64,000 nucleotides of DNA from Spirochaetales bacterium Spiro_02 (GTDB lineage: Bacteria > Spirochaetota > Spirochaetia > Sphaerochaetales > Sphaerochaetaceae): NCBI GenBank assembly GCA_001604275.1, contig LVBD01000004.1, positions 1 to 64,000 of the forward strand. Direction: 5' to 3'. The translations under genes and the position numbers were made by a program. How positions within the stretch are numbered: position 1 is the first letter of the stretch; the number at the start of each line of letters is the position of its first letter. Positions 1 to 8,745 of this stretch are shown here, piece after piece. The notes below the pieces were generated by a model, which made no database searches, was not told the origin of the DNA, and saw nothing but the letters and a program-made list of their open reading frames with translations.

Positions 1-484
1 ACTCCCTCACCTCGGTGAGAATGCTGTCGGTAACCCTGCTGACAAGTTCTGCCGACACCTCCACCCCGTACATGTCCTGCAGGTGGGCCTGGATGTCCCT
101 GACGGTCATCCCGCTGGAATACAGGGCGATTATCTGTTCGTTGAAGATCGGAAGCCTCTTCTCATACTTGGGGACCAGCACCGGTGAGAACTCGCCGTTC
201 CTGTCACGGGGGATGCTGAGCTCGACCTCCTGGTCTTGGGTCATCACTTTCTTGGTGGAGTAGCCGTTGCGGTTATTGCCGCTGTTGTTCCCTGCACAAT
301 CGTTCTTCTGGTATCCGAGATGGTTATCCATCTCGGCTTGCAGCGCTTTATTGAGGATGCGGGAGGTCAACGCCTTGACCAGGCCATCCTCTCCAAACAA
401 CTCTTCCTGGGTGACCCCATTGAGGTCCAGCTGGTCGATGATGTTGTCAAGCGTGTCCTTCTCTTGTTTGTTTCTCTTGGCCAT
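1..484 (-). CDS. IS256-family transposase, N-terminal part (cut by window edge)
   Basis: The gene starts at the ATG at 484, behind the SD-like GAAAGGAG at 489-496, and stays open to the left edge, giving 161 residues. It begins MAKRNKQEKDTLDNI and contains the family-typical stretches NGYSTKKV (about residues 76-83), ELSIPRDRNGEF, LVPKYEKRLP and YSSGMTVRDI. These identify the N-terminal region of a Mutator/IS256 transposase. The DDE catalytic residues would lie in the missing part, so whether the copy is active cannot be judged here. It would catalyse transposition of its own element. The gene reads in the same direction as the interrupted permease next to it. Confidence 0.9.
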   Translation of the reverse strand, partial: MAKRNKQEKDTLDNIIDQLDLNGVTQEELFGEDGLVKALTSRILNKALQAEMDNHLGYQKNDCAGNNSGNNRNGYSTKKVMTQDQEVELSIPRDRNGEFSPVLVPKYEKRLPIFNEQIIALYSSGMTVRDIQAHLQDMYGVEVSAELVSRVTDSILTEVRE

Positions 485-518
485 TTGCTGCTCCTTTCAA
501 TAGCATAGCAGATTTCCA

Positions 519-541
519 TTTACACAAACTATGTTACACCC
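519..541 (-). repeat. terminal inverted repeat of the IS256-family element
   Basis: On the minus strand this reads GGGTGTAAC, ATAG, TTTGTGTAAA, the form usual for IS256-family ends, and sits 35 bases upstream of the transposase start. Its partner is not in the window. The outer edge is uncertain by one or two bases. Confidence 0.7.
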
Positions 542-930
542 TCAAGCATGGACACGAGGACTCCCGACAAAGCCCAAGGGAGGAACAATACTGCCCGGAA
601 GATTCCACATCCTCGGAATTTCTTTTTGAGGATCAGCGCTGTCAAAAGACCGAAGACCAGCTGTAGCAGAACCTCGGTAATGACCCATTTCCCTGAATTC
701 ACCAGCGCTTCCCAGAAAACAGGATCGGCGGTAAATAACTTGACAAAGTTTGACATACCGATAAAACCATCGAGTTTCGGTCTGCTTAATAGGCGGTTCT
801 GGAAACTGAGATAGAAGACATTCCCAAGTGGATAAACTAGCAACCACAAGAATAGAAACACGGTAGGCGCAATCAACAAGTATGGAAGCGCTTTTTTGTT
901 TACAAGGATTCGGTTTGTTTGATTTTTCAT
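542..930 (-). pseudogene. ABC sugar transporter permease (MalF/UgpA type), truncated by the insertion sequence
   Basis: From the ATG at 930 the protein reads MKNQTNRILVNKKALPYLLI, with a first membrane segment (about residues 13-36), the NFVKLF motif typical of MalF-type permeases, and further helices up to FLPWALSGVLVSML. It then runs into the IS end, and translation stops four codons later (E-G-V-T-stop). Only about 130 of the usual 290 or so residues remain, and the EAA loop that contacts the ATPase is lost. The rest may lie beyond the insertion to the left. The fragment is richer in A+T than its neighbours and no binding-protein gene precedes it, which may indicate acquired DNA. The SD is weak. 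Confidence 0.75.
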
Positions 931-1018
931 AGCTCGTTCTATTGTCTGGCAATTTTTCTGAGTCGTAAATTTCACTTTCTTTAGAAAAGTTTTTATTACG
1001 CAAGGAATGGATTGTGAC

Positions 1019-3385
1019 TCAGCTCTTTTTCTGTACCGTCGTGATGCAGTGGTCCACCCGGACCGTGTATGAAATGCCGTGCTGCGACACCTTCCAGGTT
1101 CCGGATCGAGGGCAATCTTCGCATGACAGCCCCAGCGAATCGTGGCGGAAGCAGCTGCGGCTGATGAACAGCGGAGGTACGAACGTCGCTTCGACCACCA
1201 CAGGAACGAACGGCCATCCGGCAAGATCCGGCAGAGCATGCCGCTCCATCCAGTAGTAACCGCCTTCCAGCGATGGAAGCAGTTCCAGCAGACGACATGC
1301 GGCCTGGCTGTTCGCGAGATAGATGTAGACGTCGCAGAAGCATCGGACCTGGGGATGGCGTCGTGCCCATCGGATCTGGGCGATGTTGTTTAGGCCGAAG
1401 AGCGTGTCGGTCGATAGGCGGCGACAGGACAGTTCGTCGACCAGCATATCGAGCGATTCAAAATATGTGGGCTCATCGAACATGACAGGGGAGAGCGGGA
1501 TATAGAACGTTTCTTCATGTTGCGGCAGAAGACCAACGACGTCTTTCGCTGTTTTGACGGTTTTATGCGACAGGCTTCTGGCCACTCTTTCGATATCAAG
1601 CCATGGCAGGGGATCTTGCGTTGGCGGCAGAATCGCAGTACGGGGAGGAAGTATTGTTTCCGTCCGTTTCATTACCGATGGAAACGACGCAAGCGTTCTT
1701 TCGATGGTCCTGGAAGGGGAGGCCAGCGGTTCTTCGAACCACCTGCGGAGGGTCTCGTCCAGGGATGCGTACCAGTTCCGCCGGATTTCCTTGAGGTGCG
1801 ACAGCGGAAGAAATATCATCTGTTCTTCTTCTCCCGTACGATTTTCGACGGAAATGTCGTCGGTAGCGAACAGGCTTGTATCGGAAGCGGAGAAGATCGT
1901 ACGTAGATTATCCCGAAGCGGCTGCGGCTTTCTGGCGACCGATACGGAGATCGGGTACGTTCGTTCGATCCTCGTCGTCGGCAAATAGTCGCAATTCCAT
2001 ATGGAGCGCAGTATCATCGAAGCATTGGTCAGCGTAATGGAAAGGGGAACGGTCCGTTTGCGGCGCGGCAGGTTTTCGTCGTGTATCAACGCCATTGTCT
2101 GGTCATGTGATGAAATTGCATAGAGCATATCTCCCTTGCCGATTGCTTCGATGGACCGTGCGGCGTCGCTGGGCAACGGAATAGCGATCTGGCGACCGGC
2201 TGGTACGTCGGTCAATGAACGGCCGGTACGGTCGAATATGGACGAAACGCTGAATTTCACCGCTTCGGTCGGAGCGGTCTGTCCCGGAATCAGGAACATC
2301 AACCCGTCGCGGACAGCCAGCGGTCGGATCGTGCGGACCTGCAGGTAGGTCCTGCCTCCCGTTCGGAGAACGGCGGTCGTTTCGGCCGCCGGAACCCCCA
2401 TGTGTCCAGGATAGACGATGCTTCCCAATGAGCCTGTTCCTCGTGGGGCCGGTTTCCCCGGAGCTTCCTGCCCGTCCCGTCCGTAGCTTCCCAGCCATCC
2501 TCCGGTAGCTTTTCTCCCGAAGGTCGTAGACAGCTCATCGCGGAGTCGATCTATTTCCTCTTGGTCGGCTACGCCGTCGAGAAGCGCTCGATAGTAACGT
2601 GTGGCGGCGGCGACATACGAGGGACTTTTCATACGCCCTTCGACTTTCGCCGAATCGATGCCCATCCGATCCAGCTCCCGGACGATGGCTCCTGCATCCA
2701 GATCGCTCATGGAAAAGAACCAGCCGTCGCGAAGCTTTCTGTCCGCAGGTCGGGGCGAGGTCTTGGACAGCGGTGTCGGTTCCAGCGTGAACCATGTCCT
2801 GCATATCTGGGCGCATGCACCGCGATTCGCGCTACGATCGCACAGCAGTTCGCTGGCCATGCATATGCCGGAAAATCCATAGCAGAGCGCTCCATGGATG
2901 AACACTTTCAGCTCGATGTCGGGACATGCCTTGCGGATGGCCCGTATCTCTTCGAGCGTCAGTTCGCGGGAAAGCACGACTCGTGAAAATCCGGCGTCCC
3001 GCATTTCCCGCACTCCTTCGGCCGTGTGGACGGCAAGCTGTGTCGACCCATGAAGAGGAATGGATGGGAAGCGGTTGCCGATGATGCGGGCTATGCCAAG
3101 ATCCTGGACGATCAGCCCTTCGGTGCCGATGAACGCGACCTGCCTGATCGTGGAAAGCACTTGCGCCAGTTCCGAATCTTCGACGATCGTGTTGACCGTG
3201 ACATAGATTTTCTTTCCTTGGTCATCGGCGATCCTGCGTAGCGACGCGAGCTCGTCGAAACTGAAGTTCATTGCGCTTTTTCTGGCGGAGAACTGTTTCA
3301 TTCCCAGATATACTGCGTCGGCGCCTTCCTTGAACGCCTGCAAAGCCGCCTGCATCGATCCTGCGGGTAATGCGAGTTCCATCAT
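1019..3385 (-). CDS. peptidase U32 family protein (YhbU/RlhA-like)
   Basis: This 788-residue protein has the U32 core in its N-terminal part: LALPAGSMQAALQAFKEGADAVYLG (about 4-28), HGSTQLAVH, KVFIHGALCYGFSGIC and SANRGACAQICR (about 185-196), with the clustered cysteines of the family. A long C-terminal extension ends in another cysteine group (SCFRHDSLGLSCEDC). Members such as E. coli RlhA and TrhP act in RNA hydroxylation rather than proteolysis, and these large two-part forms are mostly uncharacterised. The start codon overlaps the stop of the upstream symporter gene by one base (TGATG), which implies translational coupling. The exact substrate cannot be told from sequence. Confidence 0.85.
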   Translation of the reverse strand: MMELALPAGSMQAALQAFKEGADAVYLGMKQFSARKSAMNFSFDELASLRRIADDQGKKIYVTVNTIVEDSELAQVLSTIRQVAFIGTEGLIVQDLGIARIIGNRFPSIPLHGSTQLAVHTAEGVREMRDAGFSRVVLSRELTLEEIRAIRKACPDIELKVFIHGALCYGFSGICMASELLCDRSANRGACAQICRTWFTLEPTPLSKTSPRPADRKLRDGWFFSMSDLDAGAIVRELDRMGIDSAKVEGRMKSPSYVAAATRYYRALLDGVADQEEIDRLRDELSTTFGRKATGGWLGSYGRDGQEAPGKPAPRGTGSLGSIVYPGHMGVPAAETTAVLRTGGRTYLQVRTIRPLAVRDGLMFLIPGQTAPTEAVKFSVSSIFDRTGRSLTDVPAGRQIAIPLPSDAARSIEAIGKGDMLYAISSHDQTMALIHDENLPRRKRTVPLSITLTNASMILRSIWNCDYLPTTRIERTYPISVSVARKPQPLRDNLRTIFSASDTSLFATDDISVENRTGEEEQMIFLPLSHLKEIRRNWYASLDETLRRWFEEPLASPSRTIERTLASFPSVMKRTETILPPRTAILPPTQDPLPWLDIERVARSLSHKTVKTAKDVVGLLPQHEETFYIPLSPVMFDEPTYFESLDMLVDELSCRRLSTDTLFGLNNIAQIRWARRHPQVRCFCDVYIYLANSQAACRLLELLPSLEGGYYWMERHALPDLAGWPFVPVVVEATFVPPLFISRSCFRHDSLGLSCEDCPRSGTWKVSQHGISYTVRVDHCITTVQKKS

Positions 3386-4794
3386 CAGTCTTTCAAGCCA
3401 TCCCTGCCATGTAGTTGCGCGACAATTTCTTCATGCCGTTTCTCGGTCAACGGATAGAAGAATATCGGGATGATGCCGAGTATGCAACCGAAGAACGGAA
3501 TGAACGCCGTCATTGCATGGATTCCCATCAACACTTGTCCGGACTGCGGTACGTTCGGTATGTAGCCTAAGGCTGCCAGCGACGAGGCGATCATCACGGA
3601 CACGATCGCCGCGGTCAATTTCGCGAGGAACGTCTGGGACGAGAATATGACGCCTTCGGAACGTTTGCCCGTCTTCAGTTCCGCATATTCGATCGAGTCG
3701 GCGATCATCGCTGTCTGGAGTACCTGCGGACTGGCCATGCCGATCGAACTGATGCAGTTCCATGCGAGCAGGACGTAGAAGTTGTCCCATCCGCTGAAAA
3801 AAAATCCGAGCGAGCCCAAGGCGTAGAGAAGGTTCGCTCCAATACAGGTCGCTTTCTTGCCGAACTTGCGGGAAAAATACGGGACCAGCGAGATGCCCAG
3901 CAGAATGAACGGGATGTTCAGGCCCGCGAACAGTGTATAGAGCATTTCGCTGCCGAGATTATATTTTGCATAATAGATCAGCATCGACAACTTCGCGGTC
4001 TGTGCGATGCCGGTAAACAGTCCGCTGATGATGACCAGTAGCAGCGGCTTGTTGCGGGTGAATGTATGGACGATGTCCTTGAACGAGGCTTTTTCCTGCT
4101 TGGAAGGCTTTACTCGCTCCCGAACGAAGAAGAAAGTAATTGCGAAGCAGATGACAGTCAACACGCTATAGACAAGGGCTGTGAATTGGTAGCCGCGAAC
4201 TTGCGCGATCTGCGGCCCGCCGCCTGCGAACAGATTCTGGAAAGCGAAGATCAGCGGTTGCGTACCGACAGTTGCGAGCGCGACAGCGACCGTGGCGATG
4301 AACCGGGGATAAACGATGATTTTGTTCCGTTCGTTCGTGTCGGCGGAGAGGGTGCTTGAGAGGGCCCAGTACGGAATATCGCTTGCAGTGTAGATCATGC
4401 TGAATGGGATGTATGTAAGATATGCCCATGCCAGTTTCCCCGCATAGGACAGCTGGGGCGCGGAGAAGGTAGCGACGGCGAACGGGACGAACAGGATCGG
4501 GGTAAAGATCAGATATGGCCGGAACTTGCCCCAGCGAGAGTTCGTGCGGTCGGCGATGATCCCCATCATCGGATCGTTGACCGCATCCCAGATCCTTGCA
4601 ATGAGCAGCATCGTTCCCGCCGCGGCGGGGAGCAGTCCGAAGATGTCGGTGTAGAAGTAGAGGAGAAAGTTCGCCATGAAGCTGTAGATCATGTTCTGGC
4701 CGAAGCAACCGAAGCCGTAGGCCAGCTTCTCGCCCCTGCCGACGACCCCCGATAGCTTCCCATGCATCATCGTTTCGGACGAAATATGCGCCAT
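3385..4794 (-). CDS. GPH-family sugar:cation symporter (MelB-like)
   Basis: A 469-residue membrane protein with about 12 hydrophobic segments. It carries the family motifs YFYTDIFGL near the N-terminus and RIWDAVNDPMMGIIADRTNSRWGKFRPYLI, in which the acidic residues and the R-x-x-x-G-x-x-R loop are typical of glycoside-pentoside-hexuronide symporters. It would import a glycoside or uronide with Na+ or H+. I chose the ATG at 4794 because GGAGG lies 6 bases upstream (4801-4805); a longer frame to 4890 lacks this. The gene is coupled to the U32 gene and divergent from the cyclic-nucleotide-binding gene. The substrate is not determined. Confidence 0.85.
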   Translation of the reverse strand: MAHISSETMMHGKLSGVVGRGEKLAYGFGCFGQNMIYSFMANFLLYFYTDIFGLLPAAAGTMLLIARIWDAVNDPMMGIIADRTNSRWGKFRPYLIFTPILFVPFAVATFSAPQLSYAGKLAWAYLTYIPFSMIYTASDIPYWALSSTLSADTNERNKIIVYPRFIATVAVALATVGTQPLIFAFQNLFAGGGPQIAQVRGYQFTALVYSVLTVICFAITFFFVRERVKPSKQEKASFKDIVHTFTRNKPLLLVIISGLFTGIAQTAKLSMLIYYAKYNLGSEMLYTLFAGLNIPFILLGISLVPYFSRKFGKKATCIGANLLYALGSLGFFFSGWDNFYVLLAWNCISSIGMASPQVLQTAMIADSIEYAELKTGKRSEGVIFSSQTFLAKLTAAIVSVMIASSLAALGYIPNVPQSGQVLMGIHAMTAFIPFFGCILGIIPIFFYPLTEKRHEEIVAQLHGRDGLKD

Positions 4795-4851
4795 GTCGTG
4801 CCTCCGAATGTGATCATCATAGCATGGAATTGTAGGAACCGGATTGTTTTC

Positions 4852-4881
4852 TTGCCCTTGCCGACACTCTCGGAGTATAAT
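4852..4881 (+). promoter_or_regulatory. sigma-70-type promoter for the cyclic-nucleotide-binding gene
   Basis: TTGCCC at 4852-4857 and a perfect TATAAT at 4876-4881 are separated by 18 bases. This would give a leader of about 165 bases before the ATG at 5052. Confidence 0.5.
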
Positions 4882-5051
4882 CGGATGCAATCGGAATACA
4901 GGGCCAGGGATGGTATGGCACGTCCCTGCTCGTATGCGATGGAATTCTTTCGACTACCGCTGGTCCGAAGCGTTGGAAACGGGTCAGGCAACCCATTCGC
5001 GGAACCGATGCGGCATACCGAGGGGGAGTTCCATGCATGAAGGAGGCCTCA

Positions 5052-5579
5052 ATGCAAGACGATATTCTGAAAGTCGCCGAGGGAACCGTGATATATGAAC
5101 AGGGAACCGAGTGCGATTCCATGTTCCTGCTACGGGAAGGCAAGGTCGGGCTCTATCTCGATTTTGGAACTCCGAAGCAGTTCGCCCTGATCGAGATGAC
5201 CGGGCCGAGTTCCAGTCTGGGGGAGATGGGGCTGCTGGAAGGCGAGCCTCGCAATGCGACGGCTGTTGCATTGACCGACTGTACGTTGGTGGAGATTCAT
5301 ACCGACGATTTCGGTGAATTCATCGCGGCGCATCCGGACGAGACGGAGACCATCATCAAGGATCTGAGTCATCGGTTCAAGACGGTGATGGACGAGCTGA
5401 AGACCGCCCAAGGGACGATCTATGATTTCATCGATGAGCTAGGGGACCGTCCTCCGAAGAAGTTGAGCTTGAAGGAACGGATCAAGCGCTATACCGATCT
5501 GTTCCTTGAGATACCGCCGGATGTCCCCCCGGATCTGTACATGAGCTGCTATACGAGGTTCCACGGCAGCATGCTCTAG
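5052..5579 (+). CDS. stand-alone cyclic-nucleotide-binding domain protein
   Basis: 175 residues. The N-terminal 120 or so form a cNMP-binding fold of the CRP type: VIYEQGTECDSMFLLREGKVGLY, then SSSLGEMGLLEGEPRNATAVALTDCTLVEI, where G-E-M-G-L-L and R-N-A-T-A correspond to the phosphate-binding cassette (usually RxA/T-A). The C-terminal part is helical (DLSHRFKTVMDELKTAQGTIYDFIDEL) but contains no winged-helix DNA-binding domain, so it is not a complete CRP/FNR regulator. It may be a sensor subunit or scaffold. The ATG at 5052 is preferred because AAGGAGG lies 5 bases before it. The gene is alone, followed by a 315-base gap. Confidence 0.8.
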   Translation: MQDDILKVAEGTVIYEQGTECDSMFLLREGKVGLYLDFGTPKQFALIEMTGPSSSLGEMGLLEGEPRNATAVALTDCTLVEIHTDDFGEFIAAHPDETETIIKDLSHRFKTVMDELKTAQGTIYDFIDELGDRPPKKLSLKERIKRYTDLFLEIPPDVPPDLYMSCYTRFHGSML

Positions 5580-5676
5580 CATCGTCCTCAGGCCGGAATC
5601 CTTGACCTTCGTTCGATCCCAACCGACGGTTGTGCTCGGTTGCGGAAGTGTATGCAAGAAAAAAAGGTGCAAGGTG

Positions 5677-5725
5677 GGTGAAAATTCACCATCGGCTTGA
5701 TAAAAGGATAAAAAAACGATACTTT
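5677..5725 (+). promoter_or_regulatory. inverted repeat and promoter upstream of pckG, within a 315-base gap
   Basis: In the gap 5580-5894, GGTGAA and TTCACC flank two A residues at 5677-5690. A promoter follows: TTGATA at 5697-5702, 17 bases, TACTTT at 5720-5725. The repeat would be centred near -48, a position typical for an activator. The remainder of the gap shows nothing I recognise. The protein that binds is unknown. Confidence 0.45.
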
Positions 5726-5894
5726 TCTATCGAGAACATGACATGATGTCCGTGTTTTGACGGACCTGCTGTGTGTCGATATGTATTCGTGGGAAGGAAG
5801 ATCGGACAGCCTTGATGTTGTGACCGAGATTGCGCTTGAGCCTAGCTTGGAAAGGACGCTGTCCGGACGACGTGACCACGAGAAGGAGAAGTCC

Positions 5895-7724
5895 ATGAAT
5901 CTTAATGAACTCAAGCATGCGGGGCTGAAGAAGTGGGTTGAGGAAATTGCTGCTCTTACCACTCCTGATGCCATCGTAATTGCCGACGGGAGCTCCGCCC
6001 AGTACGACGCCCTCATCGAGGAGACGGTCGAAAGCGGGCTTTCCACTCGGTTGAATCCTGAAAAAAAGCCTGGTTGCGTGCTGTTCCGCTCGGATCCTTC
6101 CGATGTCGCCCGTGTCGAGAAGCGCACCTACATTGCTTCCGTGAAAAAGGAAGATGCCGGCCCGACCAACAACTGGATCGATCCCACCGAACTGAAAGCC
6201 ACGATGACCGACCTCTACCGCGGTTGCATGAAAGGCCGCACCATGTATGTCATTCCGTTCTCCATGGGACCGCTCGGTTCTCCGATTTCCAAAATCGGAG
6301 TGGAAATCACCGATAGCGCTTACGTCGTCTGCAACATGATGATCATGACTCGTGTCGGCACCAAGGTTCTCGACCTGCTGGGTACCGACGGGTACTATGT
6401 CCCCTGTCTGCACAGCGTCGGCAAGCCGCTTGCCGAAGGCGAATCTGATCATGGCATCTGGCCTTGCGCTCCGATGGAGCACAAATACATTTCCCAATTC
6501 CCGGAGACCCGTGAGATATGGTCGTACGGCTCCGGGTACGGCGGTAACGCGTTGCTCGGCAAGAAGTGTCTGGCGTTGCGCATCGCCACAGTGTTGGCCC
6601 GTGACGAAGGCTGGCTCGCCGAGCATATGCTGATCTTGAAGATCACCAACCCGAAGGGCGAGTCCAAGTACATCACCGCCGCGTTCCCGTCCGCTTGCGG
6701 CAAGACCAACCTGGCCATGCTGATCCCTACCATTCCCGGTTGGGAAGTGCATACCGTCGGCGACGACATCGCATGGATGAAGTTCGGCAAGGACGGATAT
6801 CTGTATGCGATCAACCCGGAAGCCGGCTTCTTCGGTGTCGCCCCCGGAACGTCCAAGGATTCCAACCCGAATGCTTTGATCGCCGCTTCCAAGAACACCA
6901 TCTTCACCAATGTCGCTTTGACCGAGGACAAGGATGTGTGGTGGGAAGGCATCGGCTACGATGCTCCGGGCAAGCTGATCGACTGGCACGGGAACGAATG
7001 GGTCCAGGACAAGGGCAATAAGGAACAGCCCCCTGCCGCTCACCCGAATTCACGGTTCACCGCACCTGCCAAGCAGGCTCCTTCCATCGCTCCCGAATGG
7101 GAAGATCCGAAGGGCGTTCCCGTCAGTGCGATCCTGTTCGGCGGTCGCCGACCCAGCACCATTCCTTTGGTACACATGAGCCGCGACTGGAACCATGGAG
7201 TGTTCCTCGGTTCGATCGTCGGTTCCGAAGTCACCGCCGCTGCGCTTGACGTCAAGGCCGGAACGATCCGCCGCGACCCGTTCGCCATGCTGCCGTTCTG
7301 CGGTTACAACATGGGCGACTACTTCCAGCACTGGATCAACATCGGCAAGAACGCCCCGGTTCCCGAGCATCTTCCCAAGATCTTCTACGTGAACTGGTTC
7401 CGCAAGACCTCCGACGGCAAGTGGCTCTGGCCCGGCTACGGCGAGAACAGCCGCGTGCTGAAGTGGGTCTTCGAATGCTGTGCCGGTACCGCCAAGACTG
7501 TCGATACGCCGATTGGCATCATGCCGACTGTCGATGCGATCGATCGTCCGGAGGGTGTGACCGAAGAGGACATGAAGCAGTTGCTGGCTGTGGATGTCGA
7601 CGGATGGCTCAAGGAAGTTGCGGATATCCGCACCAACCACTATCCGAAGTTCGGTGACAAGCTGCCGAAGGAACTCGCCGCGATGCTTGATGTCCTTGAA
7701 TCGAAGCTCAAGGCTGCCAAGTAA
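5895..7724 (+). CDS. pckG: phosphoenolpyruvate carboxykinase (GTP)
   Basis: 609 residues, the normal length for GTP-dependent PEPCK, which interconverts oxaloacetate and PEP with GTP/GDP in the cytosol. The P-loop [14 protein letters not shown] lies at about residues 262-275, with the reactive cysteine of the GTP family. GDDIAWMKF (kinase-2, metal binding), [16 protein letters not shown] and the guanine-site region [15 protein letters not shown] follow. The ATG at 5895 has AAGGAGAA 6 bases upstream, so the longer frame from 5757 is not used. Fermentative organisms often run the enzyme towards oxaloacetate and succinate. The gene is monocistronic, with its own promoter and a terminator-like repeat after it. 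Confidence 0.97.
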   Translation: MNLNELKHAGLKKWVEEIAALTTPDAIVIADGSSAQYDALIEETVESGLSTRLNPEKKPGCVLFRSDPSDVARVEKRTYIASVKKEDAGPTNNWIDPTELKATMTDLYRGCMKGRTMYVIPFSMGPLGSPISKIGVEITDSAYVVCNMMIMTRVGTKVLDLLGTDGYYVPCLHSVGKPLAEGESDHGIWPCAPMEHKYISQFPETREIWSYGSGYGGNALLGKKCLALRIATVLARDEGWLAEHMLILKITNPKGESKYITAAFPSACGKTNLAMLIPTIPGWEVHTVGDDIAWMKFGKDGYLYAINPEAGFFGVAPGTSKDSNPNALIAASKNTIFTNVALTEDKDVWWEGIGYDAPGKLIDWHGNEWVQDKGNKEQPPAAHPNSRFTAPAKQAPSIAPEWEDPKGVPVSAILFGGRRPSTIPLVHMSRDWNHGVFLGSIVGSEVTAAALDVKAGTIRRDPFAMLPFCGYNMGDYFQHWINIGKNAPVPEHLPKIFYVNWFRKTSDGKWLWPGYGENSRVLKWVFECCAGTAKTVDTPIGIMPTVDAIDRPEGVTEEDMKQLLAVDVDGWLKEVADIRTNHYPKFGDKLPKELAAMLDVLESKLKAAK

Positions 7725-7750
7725 GCTAGTCATTCATTTTGTTCATCCGG

Positions 7751-7806
7751 GGCCGTTTCCCTGTCCATCGAATAACAGCGATGAGGCGGAGAAACGGCCT
7801 CTTTCT
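7751..7806 (+). terminator. possible terminator of pckG
   Basis: GGCCGTTTC (7751-7759) and GAAACGGCC (7791-7799) can pair perfectly and are followed by TCTTTCT. The loop of 31 bases is long for an intrinsic terminator, which lowers confidence. Confidence 0.45.
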
Positions 7807-7938
7807 ATCTAGCGGCCATTGCTGTATGATTGCTCGACCATTGCTGCGCAAGCAATCTGCAAAGGTGTCGGAACCGATCGGAAAATTGTGGGTTCCCCCC
7901 TATGCTTTGCACGGTGTTGCAAGTATATTTACATCGGC

Positions 7939-8745
7939 ATGAACAGAAAACTCGATGCAACAACAAAAAAACTTGTTTGGACGATTATCATCTATTGCGT
8001 GCTGCTGACGATAGTCACGATCGCTATCTGGCCGTTTGTCCGGAAACTTTCCGATCCCGTCGATCGCGCCCAGTTCCAGGATTGGGTCTCTTCGCTCGGA
8101 CCTTTGGGATGGCTGGTCCTGCTAGGTATCCAGATTTTGCAGATCGTCATCGCATTCATTCCAGGCGGCCCGGTCGAAATCATCACTGGGGCGTTGTACG
8201 GCGTGTTCGTAGGGTTGATCATTTCTTTGATCGGCTGTTTGATCGCATCCGCATTTGTCTTCTCTTTGACAAGGAAGTTCGGCACGCCGTTGCTGTATCG
8301 GCTGTTCAATAAAGAAAAACTCGATAGCTTTACCTTCTTGCGAGACAGCAAACGGATAGAGTCTGTGACATTCATCCTGTTCCTGATCCCCGGTACACCC
8401 AAGGACATGCTGACGTATGTAGCGGGAATCAGCAGCATCCGCATGTCGAGTTTTCTGATCATCTCGATGCTTGCCCGGATACCTGCCATGGTGCTCTCCC
8501 TCATGGTCGGATCTTCTGTAAGCGATGGAAACTGGCATGTCGCGATCGTTCTGTTCATATTGACGGCGGTCATCGGTTTGCTTGGGATCAAATACAAGGA
8601 CCCCATCGTCGCTCGGCTTCATGCCACCAACGAAAGGCGAAAGGAGCACATTGGGAATAGTGCCCCGCATACAGCGTCTGAAAATCCTTCGGGCGGCGAA
8701 GTGAACGGTGTATCCTGCGAAGATGGTCCGACAAAAGATGATTAG
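7939..8745 (+). CDS. TVP38/TMEM64-family (DedA-like) membrane protein
   Basis: 268 residues with about six hydrophobic segments. The family core is visible: IPGGPVEIITGALYGVFVGLIISLIGCLIASAFVFSLTRKFG at about 75-115, and later LFLIPGTPKDMLTYVAGIS, which corresponds to the paired G/P re-entrant motifs of VTT-domain proteins. Such proteins are linked to lipid scrambling or envelope maintenance, but no specific role follows here. The C-terminal 35 or so residues are polar. The start at 7939 has no clear SD; it is chosen because the hydrophobic N-terminus begins there. The stop overlaps the convergent amidohydrolase stop by 3-4 bases. Confidence 0.8.
   Translation: MNRKLDATTKKLVWTIIIYCVLLTIVTIAIWPFVRKLSDPVDRAQFQDWVSSLGPLGWLVLLGIQILQIVIAFIPGGPVEIITGALYGVFVGLIISLIGCLIASAFVFSLTRKFGTPLLYRLFNKEKLDSFTFLRDSKRIESVTFILFLIPGTPKDMLTYVAGISSIRMSSFLIISMLARIPAMVLSLMVGSSVSDGNWHVAIVLFILTAVIGLLGIKYKDPIVARLHATNERRKEHIGNSAPHTASENPSGGEVNGVSCEDGPTKDD

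Larger units (their letters stand above)
1..541 (-). mobile_element. IS256-family insertion sequence, right part only
   Basis: The element holds the 5' end of a Mutator/IS256-type transposase gene reading towards the left edge. It ends in a sequence that reads outwards-in as GGGTGTAACATAGTTTGTG, which resembles the terminal repeats of this family. The outer boundary lies at 541-543, inside the reading frame of an ABC permease. The other end of the element, and therefore the target duplication, is outside the window. Confidence 0.85.

Noticed and set aside
5677-5690. Rex-type redox operator before pckG
   Set aside because: The GTGAA/TTCAC arms fit, but Rex sites have a four-base spacer between them and here there are two; the flanking TT and AA are also missing.
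5727-7043. Open frame of 438 codons on the minus strand
   Set aside because: Antisense to pckG, which has full family motifs.
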